A stretch of DNA of 64,000 nt from Macrostomum hystrix (taxonomy: Eukaryota > Platyhelminthes > Macrostomidae). Positions 34,101-43,600 of the stretch are shown one piece after another (within the stretch, counting starts at the first letter, position 1; each line of letters starts with the position of its first letter). Made by a program: the position numbers and the translations under genes. The stretch covers positions 806,001 to 870,000 of the forward strand of contig CATNEN010000025.1 in assembly GCA_950097015.1 (NCBI GenBank), read 5' to 3'. The notes under the pieces were generated by a model. It was given only the letters and a program-made list of their open reading frames with translations. It was not told the origin of the DNA and ran no database searches.

Positions 34101-34783
34101 GAGAAGGCTTGGGGCTTGTCGTGAAATTTACGCCATTTCAAGGCTAACCTCCAGAGAACAGCGAGTGTGCACTGCCTGACGATGACAAAGTCAGGGCATT
34201 TGTACCTGTGTGTATGTGCCTGTGTGCTCAGGTGTCAGCGAAAGGGGCAGAATTGTCTCCTCGCTCGCTGCGGGTCTAGTGTCACCAAATGGTCCTCTCT
34301 TTGTTAATTTTTTATCATGCCTCAGCAATAGATCGTTAGGAAAATATGTAAAACTGCAATGCCCAGAAACGCACCATCTGCTGGAGTCATGATAGCGTCG
34401 TGCAGGACAGTGGCACCAATGGCGCTCAAACCGTAGCTAATCTTATCGTTGAATCCGCGCCTAGCGCAGGCCATTTTCATCTGCTCGTATGCTGAGAAAT
34501 AGAGCGCGTGGGCTGGCCCGGCGCCAAACACAACGGCGCCAACTCCGCGCAGAGTCCTGCCAATACCCTCGGTGACAACTATTGTGCGCAGGCCGTCCAT
34601 TAAGCCATGATATCTGGCACCCTCCAATGGCCGCAGGCATTGCAGGCGGGTTTTCACACAGTCAACAGGATAAACTAGGGTGTGCTCCATAACACCAGCA
34701 CAAGCGCCTGCCACCATGTGCTGAGCAGCTGTACTCTGTTCGTGCAGCGATTCGTACTCATCTGGTTCAGAGGCTGAGCTCAT
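27856..34783 (-). CDS. SLC25A28/SLC25A37: mitoferrin-like mitochondrial iron carrier (SLC25 family)
   Basis: Three minus-strand exons, 34783-34375, 29360-29062 and 28155-27856, join in frame (1008 nt, 335 aa) with GT-AG introns. The product imports ferrous iron across the inner mitochondrial membrane for heme and Fe-S synthesis (known for the family). The three carrier signatures are PVDCVK (39-44), PADAVK (134-139) and PLDVCK (225-230). Mitoferrin-type elements include [19 protein letters not shown] (87-96), [21 protein letters not shown] (173-182) and [13 protein letters not shown]. Length is close to typical mitoferrins. I chose the ATG at 34783, with A at -3; an in-frame ATG 20 codons upstream lies beyond a possible splice acceptor (ATTCCAG). 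Odd: the C-terminus is an Ala/Thr-rich tail after the last helix ([12 protein letters not shown]...), and the stop codon overlaps a donor-like CAG-GTAATC, so another tail isoform cannot be excluded. Confidence 0.93.
28330..28975. repeat. 43-bp minisatellite (mitoferrin intron 2)
   Basis: About 15 highly similar 43-bp units with core GGATCGGATTCCAAGCTTTC followed by AGTTTCGGGATCAGGATTTC. Variation is almost confined to one A/G position (TTTCAGTTT versus TTTCGGTTT). It fills most of the 906-bp intron. Confidence 0.93.
29062..29360 (-). CDS. SLC25A28/SLC25A37: mitoferrin exon 2 (second repeat and start of third)
   Basis: 299 nt. The acceptor CTCACCCGCAG is followed by CTGTGAAGCAGCG, which completes the Ala codon of the second signature PAD-A-VK. 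It ends at AATACTCAG before GTGAGA. Confidence 0.92.
29485..29795. repeat. 20-bp minisatellite, copy 2 (mitoferrin intron 1)
   Basis: About 15 units of GCGCTAGCCTGTTAGACAGT and the GGACTAACC variant, starting about 120 bp upstream of exon 2 in transcription order. On the transcribed-sense strand each unit reads CTGTCTAACAGG, containing a CTAAC branch-point-like core. Confidence 0.92.
29796..30300. other. mitoferrin intron 1 unique sequence
   Basis: AT-rich and without recognised features. Confidence 0.5.
30305..31068. repeat. 22-bp minisatellite (CTTAGTAGACTGAGCTACTATA) (mitoferrin intron 1)
   Basis: About 34 units whose core is CTTAGTAGACTGAGCTAC, with a variable AT-rich end (TATA, AATA, CATA). 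On the mitoferrin-sense strand each unit reads AGCTCAGTCTACTAAG. Confidence 0.92.
31069..31514. other. mitoferrin intron 1 unique sequence
   Basis: Nothing recognised between the 22-bp and 39-bp arrays. Confidence 0.5.
31515..33975. repeat. 39-bp minisatellite, ~63 copies (mitoferrin intron 1)
   Basis: About 2.5 kb of 39-bp units: CAGTCCTCTAATAGATAG then CTGCTAGCTACTCACAACCTA. Variation is limited to a few sites (TAATAGATAG/TAGTAGACAG, CTCAC/CTTAC). On the mitoferrin-sense strand nearly every unit carries GTGAGT or GTAAGT. Two units, near 33228 and 33966, have a 4-bp deletion that creates AG-GTGAGT. Confidence 0.95.
34010..34335 (+). mobile_element. SINE family 1 copy (mitoferrin intron 1)
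   Basis: Antisense to the mitoferrin gene. It starts at the A box (GAGCGGTCTAACGCG) with B-box-like GAGCTCGATTCCG, continues through the standard body to GTGTCACCAAATGGTCC, and ends about 40 bp from the exon 1 donor at 34374. Confidence 0.78.
34375..34783 (-). CDS. SLC25A28/SLC25A37: mitoferrin exon 1 (first carrier repeat)
   Basis: 136 codons plus one base, ending GCAGATG before GTGCGT. It encodes a short acidic N-terminus, the PVDCVK signature, and [10 protein letters not shown] through to MTPAD. Confidence 0.9.
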
Positions 34784-34843
34784 ATTAGCTACTGCTGTCT
34801 GGAATCTAGGCTTAATGTGGATTGGAAACTGTAGTTTAGACAA

Positions 34844-36105
34844 TTCTCAAAGTCGATTGTGTGTTTTTCAAAGCATCAATGACCTTTGGAGTTTGTTGAT
34901 GTAGCTGAAGGAATAATGAAATTTGCACATATTACACTTATCAGCATCATTAAGGTTAAGGCTAATAAGTATATTTTATATAATTTTATAAAATAGGAAA
35001 AATGAAGATAGTCCTATCCCAAAATAATAGCTTAAAAATGTACTTCAGAGGGAATTTCTTAGTAAAAGAGCTTTTCAGAGGTTCTAAATGCCAGGCAACA
35101 AAAAACAAATCAGTACTAAGCAGATGGGAGGGCATTTAAATATGCTCACAAATGTTTGGATTCTAATGGTGAATATAGAATCAAGGAAATTTCCTTGGTA
35201 TTTTCTAAGTATCTAGCCACTGAGATTTAAGTAAAGACTTGATAAAAAGGTTCTCCTAAAAATCCTTAGAATATTGACCATATTCTGTGGACTGTGGACA
35301 GTGTGCCATGGCAATTTTAAGGTGGGTGGATGGTTTATCATGGAATTTTTTTTAATCATAAGGTGGCATGGGAATCTTCAAATTTTTATCCTGGGGTGAC
35401 TTAGTACTAGTACTCGTTTTTTTCACCAGAAAAAGTTTTTTGCACCTAAGTTTTTTAGAGGTTTGAGTGCAAAGAATATTACCTTAAATAATACTAGCAA
35501 CTAACATGTCCAATCTATAATCATTAGCAAAGCAAAGGATAAATTATAAATAGGCCCTTAGTAAAGCAAGAAATAATAGGCCTACCAAATGTTAAAAATA
35601 TTAAAATTTATAATTGTAAAAATACTAAAATAACATAATAATATGTTATAGGCCTACTATAGCTTATGGGCTATATAAAACTTAATTAAAAAGTAATGTT
35701 GAAAAAATAAACTGTTATTCCGAATTTTTTAGCAAATATTAGGGGGCCTAGTGCAGAAAACTAACTGCCTAGCTGGACAGCTGGTAATAATATATAAATA
35801 AATGAAGACAAAGTTTAGGAATTGTTTTTAATTTAGCTTAGCTAAGCTATTAGCTCATTACTCAGAGGAAACTGCAGCTCAATTTAAAATGCAATTAAAC
35901 TTTAAGGCGAACCCAAAAGCTACTAATTAAAGTATAAGCATCAAGAAAAATTTGTAATAATATAATAGCGATGCAGTCTATGCAGTCTGATGTCGACAAA
36001 ATACTAAACATTTCGATATAACTACGGTCATGTCTATAGTTAAAGCTATGATAAGCCTAGCTTGCTATCTAATACAATAACATGTGCGCAAGACTAGAAA
36101 TGAAA
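34844..36105. other. AT-rich intergenic or 5' UTR intron sequence
   Basis: Strongly AT-rich with no gene. If the candidate promoter near 36110 serves mitoferrin, this stretch would be its 5' UTR intron, ending at the ATTCCAG acceptor near 34797. Confidence 0.4.
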
Positions 36106-36109
36106 GAAT

Positions 36110-36210
36110 GTCGTGACGTTGCGTTCCAATCTGATTGGACGCGGCTTTCCACTAAGCTTTATTGGCGGTGGAAGCTAGCTCGAGGCCAGATCAGCTCATA
36201 GGCTTCTCTT
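36110..36210. promoter_or_regulatory. candidate divergent promoter (three CCAAT boxes, CRE-like site) and golgin 5' UTR exon
   Basis: A compact GC-richer island in AT-rich DNA between the two divergent genes. It holds TGACGTT (36114-36120), CCAAT (36126-36130), ATTGG (36134-36138) and ATTGG (36161-36165), the arrangement used by NF-Y and CREB-type factors. A GTGAGT donor at 36211 could pair with the TTCATTTCCAG acceptor ending at 37494, giving a noncoding first exon for the golgin-like gene. Confidence 0.45.
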
Positions 36211-37494
36211 GTGAGTTTTAAGTGTTTTTCGACATGTTGTGAGTGCTTGTTTTCCAAGAAAGGAAAATGTAAAATTCAATGTTTAAATTTTTTGTTAACC
36301 AGTTAAATTAATTATTAGCTTGAGACGACAAACGAAGCTAAATTAACGATTTTTTTACTATTAACTCGTCCATATGCACATAAAAAAAGAAAGTTTTTCT
36401 GTATCAGCTAAGTAAACTTGCAACATAGCGAATTCCACGTGTGCACTTTTTTAATCGGTTTAATTTTCCAAGTTTATTGAGTATCTATATAGTACATACT
36501 GCAAGTGTACATTATATGAGCTTACTATGCAAAGAGTCTACTTTTTGTGAAAAAAAGTTTCTCTTAAAAGTCCAGACTAGCTATAGTTATATTATGTTGC
36601 AGTTAAGCAGTTGGAAATGTAAATATTTTACACGTTTGATATTATTTTTAGGTGCTTCTAAGAATAAAAAAAGTCAAAAGTGCCAATCCAAGACACAATA
36701 GCTAGCTAGCTAGCACATAAAATATCACAATTTTATAAATATCAGAAACTAAGGAAATATAATTTTTTAATAGGAACAAAGTATAGGCAAGACAAATCAA
36801 CCTATCTATTAAACTATTAAAAGGAAATGTCAATAATAATTGTTTTATACTTAATAATTGTAGCTAGACCCTAACTTTAATAGCAGTCTCTGTATATGCA
36901 AGAATTAGTCTTACACTTTACTAATAGCTAGCTAAAGCATAGTTATTTCTTCATAGGTCTATCATAAGAAAATTTGGTGCTAAATAAAATTATTTTGTCA
37001 ATTTTTATTCAGTTTTTTCTCTTGTGTTTTTAGTTTGAATTATCCCCTTATTAGCTATTGACTGTTAGCTAAAGGTATTATATTAAATCTAACAATAGAG
37101 ATGCTGCTAAATCAGTTTTTTTTGTTAATTCCCTGCTATTGTATCTATTGTATTTTTGTGGCCACTGGCCAGATATATTATTTCAGTTATTTATTACTAT
37201 CAACTCAACCCCTCTAAATTTGTAATTTTCAATGTTTTAAAGTGAGGCAAATTGTAATAATTATATAGTAATAAATAAGCAATGAGTATGACGTTTTTGA
37301 AATAGTCAATGTAAGTACTAACTTATTTTAAATTAGATTAAACATTTTTTTATTATTGCAACAGCAACTACTTACTATTTTTAGTTCTTTTGGTTGATAC
37401 CTATTCTTTTAATGTCCAAGTAACACAAATTTATTGTTATTAAAGCTGTTGTACATTGGTTTTTATAGTGTAATTATTTTTATTTCATTTCCAG
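36211..37494 (+). other. probable 5' UTR intron of the golgin-like gene
   Basis: AT-rich. Bounded by a GTGAGT donor-like site and a TTTATTTCATTTCCAG acceptor-like site. An 86-codon open frame at 36441-36701 has no recognisable features. Confidence 0.4.
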
Positions 37495-37615
37495 CAACTT
37501 CCATTTGTTATTTTATGTCTGCATGATGTGCAAAGAAATGCTTGGACAGTAGCTTTGTCTGTCTAAGCAGAGTCCTCAAAATTCACATAGTTCCGAAACA
37601 ACCTACAAATAAATC

Positions 37616-40600
37616 ATGGACGAAAATGAAGAACAGCTTGCCAGGCTGAAAGAGATCATTCGGCACAGTGAAGAGGAACTGAAGAAGAAGGAACACAAAT
37701 ATCAGGTTCATATTTCGATTTATGTTGCAAAATTATTCTAAAAATTGACACTTTTTTCCACAGCTACATTATTAATTAGATGAGAACTCCAACCGTTTAG
37801 CTTGTAATCTATTTTTGGCTTTTCATGTTGTTTTCTTTGCATAACCTTTGTCTTCAAGGATGAGATATCAGCTCTGCACGCGGCCAGCGTGTTCAAAGAC
37901 GATCGTCTGTCCCAGCTGAATAGCCAGATTCTCCAGCTGGAGGGTCAGGCGCACGAGCTGCGCGAGAGTGTCGCCGAGCAGCTGCAGGTTGTTGAGTCTC
38001 GGGACGCAGCCATCAGGCTGATGCGCGAACAGCAGGCCGCAGCGCTGCGCCAGAAGGAGGAGCAGTTCGCCGAGAGGCTGGCAGCCACGCAGCGCCACTT
38101 TGAGGACTGCCTGGGCGAGAAGGAGGACGAGATGGCCCGCTTGATGGACACCATCAGGGTAATAAAAAAATAATAATAATTTCAGGAGGGCTGCAGGCTA
38201 TAGCGCACCAAAACTATCATTTGGTCAGAGCGGTTAACGCGTTTGCCTCTCGCACCAAGGTCCCTGGCGAGGCCACATTTATTTTGGGTGCAGGTGCGTA
38301 GATAAGGCTTGGGGCCTTTTCGTTCAATTTGTGCCTTTTAGGGCCAACCTCCAAGGCACAGTGAGAGTGTACACTTGCCTGAAGATGAGAAAGTCAGGGC
38401 AGATATACACACCAGTGTTAGTGGGTGCCTGCGTACATTATCTGGGTGTGTTCTCAGGAGTCAGTGAAATGGGCAAAATTGCCTTCTCGATGGCTGCGGG
38501 TCTAGTGTCACCAAATGATGTGCCGTTGCCCACAGCCCTTCTTCAGTTATTATATTATAATTATATAGTAAATGCAAAAAGAACAGTTTTTCTTCATTTT
38601 TAGCGAAAGCAGGAGGAGATTGCTATGAAAGATGACGACATGCTGATTTTGATGAAGAGTCACGAGGAGTCCGTTAAAAAGTTGTTTAAAGGTAAGTTTG
38701 TTTTTTTTACAAAAGAGTTGTGACTGGTCATTTAGTTAAAGTACATGGGCAAACAACTGCTAAACTTCTCCGCCATTGCGCAGAGGCCAGCAAGCAGAAT
38801 GTGGACGCTGTCTATGAAACTCAGCTGCGCGACTGTCAGGAGGCTCTCAGACAGAAGATCGACCGGCTTAAGGATGCAGAAAGCCAATTATTGGAGCAGC
38901 AGAGTCAGCTAGCCCAGAGAGACTTTGCTGTCAAAGAGCTTAAAAATGAGCTTAATAATTTGAAGGTGAGTTAATAGATTTTATAGTTTTTTTAATGATT
39001 ATAGACAATACACTTGTAGAAGAAGCAATCTTCTACTTTTTCTCTACTTTAAGTAGCAGGCATGCCAAAAGGGTCGAGGAAAAAAATTCAAGACAAAAGA
39101 TAGCGGGCAAAACGGTCCTTTTAAGGTCCATACTTTAGTCAAGTGTAAGTTATTCAAAATGAGGTACAATGATATCATTCAGAGCAGGTATTAAAACAAA
39201 TGACATTTATAGAGAAACTGGTTTTCATTTTATTAGGTGCTTTAATTTCGTGGCTGTAAAGTTATCAAGAAAAATAGCCTTGTAATTATGATCAAGACAT
39301 TTAGTTTGCTAGACTAGCATATTAATTCCCCATTGGGGAGCCTGGAAAAAGCGCACGTAATTCGAAGAAAATATTTTAAAGTCGAAAAGAGAATTAGTTA
39401 TAATAAAGTACTGCTTTCCACTCCACAAAGTTTTTTGTTTATCAAATTTTAATAAAAGGAAAAATGGAAATTCCCACTCCATCTCTCAACAAATCCCCAC
39501 TCCATCTCTCAACAAATCCCCACTCCATCTCTCAACAAATCCCCACTCCATCTCTCAACAAATCCCCACTCCATCTCTCAACAAATCCCCACTCCATCTC
39601 TCAACAAATCCCCACTCTGTCACCCAAAAATCCCCATTCATTCACCCAACAAATCATCACTCTATCTCCCAACAAGTGCCCAATGTATCACCCATTAAAT
39701 CCCCACTATATCACCCAACAAATCCCCACTCTATCACCCAACAAATCCCCACTCTTTCACCCAAAAAATCACCACTCTTTCACCCAAAAAATCACGGCTC
39801 TTGCACCCAAAAAATCACCACTCTTTCACCCAAAAATATCGCCACTCTCATCGCCCAACAAATGCCTACTCTATCACCCAACAAATGCCTACTCTATCAC
39901 CCAACAAGTCCCCACTCTTTATCCCAACAAACTCTCAGTCTATCATCAACAAATGCTCACTCTTTCAACCAAAAAATCACCACCAACAAATCCCCCAAGC
40001 CCCAACAACGCCGAGTCAGTCTGTATTTCAGAAAACCAGGATTCTTTTCTTCCAGAAATCAGTCGTTGACGCTGAAGCCGCTGCCGCGGCGGCCACCAGC
40101 ACCTCGGAGGCTCAGCTGGCAGCCGCCAACGAAGCGGCACGCAAGGAGCTGCAGGCGGAGAGGAAGCGGCATCTGGCTGCCAAGGCCAAGGCGAAATCAT
40201 TGGAGCGGCAGCTAGCTAAGGCCAAGGAGGAGCAAGCTGAGGTCAGTTCGCCTTGTCTGCGTGCTTGTACATCGAGGCTTTTTGCCTAGTTTTAAGGTGG
40301 ATGGACTTATACTACGGTCAATACCTGTACTGCTACCACATATTAGTAGAGACATCTCTCGGTATAGAAATTTAGTAATGTACTCTTGTATTAAAATATA
40401 ATATAGAACTACACCTAGCTCGAAAGCTATTGCGCGGCGCTTAAATAAACTGCGCAAAGGCTGTGTCCAGCAGTTCAGTCCGTGGACTGTGTAGTACACG
40501 ACACCCACCCAATTGTCACCCAGTTGTTAAAAAGGTATCAGCATCAGTTGGTGTAATAAGAGTGGGTGTAGCGTCCCCCTAGTCTATGGACTGAACAGCC

Positions 40601-43600
40601 GTACGCAGCCTTCAGATGTGCTGCGCAATAGCTGCGGCAGCGGTTGCACATCTGACTCAATCGGGGCAGGTGTAATTCATTAGCAAATATTATTACTATA
40701 CTATCATTAATAGTACTATTGCTACTACCTCGCAGGCTGCCAGTCAGTGGGCTCGCGAAGCCGAAGAGCTGCGGTCAAAGGCGTCCCAACTTGAGTCTGA
40801 GCGCAATGGCTTGGAGCAGCGCCTGACTGAACTGCAGACAGCGGCTGCTGCTATTGCCGTGCCAGCAGCTCCGGTTGCCACGGCAACGGCCCCAGCCGCT
40901 GTGGACGATCTACGCGGTGAGCTTCAAGCTGAAAAGAAAAAGCATCTGTCAACGAAGGCGCGGGTCAAGTCGCTGGAGAAGCAGCTGAAGGCGCTGGAGG
41001 CGCAACTGCAGCAGGCCAAGGCGAGCTGTCAGGTGAGTTTTATTGTCTCAGTTGGCCTTTTGTCAAAATAAGCTAAGAGGGGATGATAGGTCTGAGGATC
41101 GAATTTCCTATCGAATTATTTGTATCCTCTGAAAATGACATTTATTGCCCAGCCCATTAAATCAAACAGCTTAACTGTGAAAATGACATTTATGTCGATG
41201 GCTGTAGATCTTATCCAACTCTTTAGATTAAATAACGCATGTTTTCTAACTCTTTAAATACTACCGTCTTGGCAACGTTCGCTTTCTAAATAAAAACTCG
41301 ACCGAGTAATTCAGTATTTTTTGTTTATTGTCCAATTTTGGTCACAGGATTGTTTGTGTGAATTTTTTTCTACTTTCAAGTTACTTTTATGGTTGCTAGT
41401 TAGCTCATTTCGGTTATGGTGTAGTTATTATCAGTTTTTGTACTATTCGCTTTAATATCAGCGTTCTTATTGCAGGACACGGGCTCTGAGAGCAGCCCGG
41501 AACATCAGACAGAGACCAGCGAACTGCAGCAGCAACTAGCAGACCCGACAGAGCCAACTGAATATTCCAAGGCTGTGCGGTCAATGCTGACTAAGAAAAC
41601 TGAGGAGCTGGCCAAGCTGCAAGATGAGCACTCTGAGCTCAAACAGCTGGTCGATCGTCTGGAGTCGGAGAAAGTGCAGCTGTCTGAACAGATTGCTCTG
41701 CTAACCAATTCAAAGCAAAATGCTGAGTCCAACTCGTCAGATTTAAAAAACATTGTGCAGCAACTTGAATCAGAAAAGATGTTGATTGTCGCGGAAAATG
41801 AGCGAATTATACAGGAACTCAGCTCCGCAAGAGCTCTACTAGAAGAGACAAAACAAGTATCAGCAGTGATGCAAATAGAAAATGCAGAACGTTTTGATGA
41901 AATCAGGCAACTGACGAACGAATTGCAACTCTCAAAGGTTGATTATGATGAGCTTCGAAAGCAAATCGATAGTCTGCAATCGGATAAATCCGAGCAATTT
42001 TCTAGCCACAAGGAGCGAATGACAGAACTCACTGAGAAGCTGCAAGTCAGCGAGTCAAGCTCAAATGATCTGCAACAGCAATTGACAGAACTCACTCAGA
42101 AGATGCAAGTCAGCGAGTCAAACTCAAGTAATCTGCAACAGCAATTGACAGAACTCACTGAGAAGCTGCAATCGACTGAGTCAAGCTCAAATGATCTGAA
42201 ACAGCAATTGACAGAACTCATTGAGAAGCTGCAAGTTAGCGAGTCAAGCTTAAATGATCTGCAACAGCAATTGACAGAACTCACTCAGAAGATGCAAGTC
42301 AGCGAGTCAAACTCAAGTAATCTGCAACAGCAAGTTACAGAACTCACTGAGAAGCTGCAATCGACTGAGTCAAGCTCAAATGATCTGAAACAGCAAGTGA
42401 CAGAACTCATTGAGAAACTGCAAGTCAGCGAGTCAAACTCAAATGATCTGCAACAGCAAGTGACAGAACTCACTGAGAAGCTGCAATCGACTGAGTCAAG
42501 CTCAAATGATCTGAAACAGCAATTGACAGAACTCATTGAGAAGCTGCAAGTCAGCGAGTCAAGCTCAAATTATCTGCAACAGCAAGTGGCAGAACTCACT
42601 GAGAAGCTGCAATCGACTGAGTCAAGCTCAAATGATCTGAAACAGCAATTGACAGAACTCATTGAGAAGCTGCAAGTTAGCGAGTCAAGCTCAAATGATC
42701 TGCAACAGCAAGTGGCAGAACTCACTGAGAAGCTGCAAGTCAGCGAGTCAAGCTCAAATGATCTGCAACAGCAAGTGGCAGAAATCACTGAGAAGCTGCA
42801 AGTCAGCGAGTCAAGCTCAAATGATCTGCAACAGCAAGTGGCAGAACTCACTGAGAAGCTGCAAGTCAGCGAGTCAAACTCAAGTAATCTGCAACAGCAA
42901 GTGGCAGAAATCACTGAGAAGCTGCAAGTCAGCGAGTCAAGCTCAAATGATCTGCAACAGCAAGTGGCAGAACTCACTGAGAAGCTGCAAGTCAGCGAGT
43001 CAAGCTCAAATGATCTGCAACAGCAAGTGGCAGAACTCACTGAGAAGCTGCAAGTCAGCGAGTCAAACTCAAGTAATCTGCAACAGCAAGTGGCAGAACT
43101 CACTGAGAAGCTGCAATCGACTGAGTCAAGCTCAAATGATCTGAAACAGCAAGTGGCAGAACTCACTGAGAAGCTGCAATCGACTGAGTCAAGCTCAAAT
43201 GATCTGAAACAGCAATTGACAGAACTCATTGAGAAGCTGCAAGTTAGCGAGTCAAGCTTAAATGATCTGCAACAGCAATTGACAGAACTCACTCAGAAGA
43301 TGCAAGTCAGCGAGTCAAACTCAAGTAATCTGCAACAGCAAGTTACAGAACTCACTGAGAAGCTGCAATCGACTGAGTCAAGCTCAAATGATCTGAAACA
43401 GCAAGTGACAGAACTCATTGAGAAACTGCAAGTTAGCGAGGCAAGCTCAAATGATCTGCAACAGCAAGTGGCAGAACTCACTGAGAAGCTGCAAGTCAGC
43501 GAGTCAAGCTCAAATGATCTGAAACAGCAATTGACAGAACTCATTGAGAATCTGCAAGTCAGCGAGTCAAACTCAAGTAATCTGCAACAGCAAGTGACAG

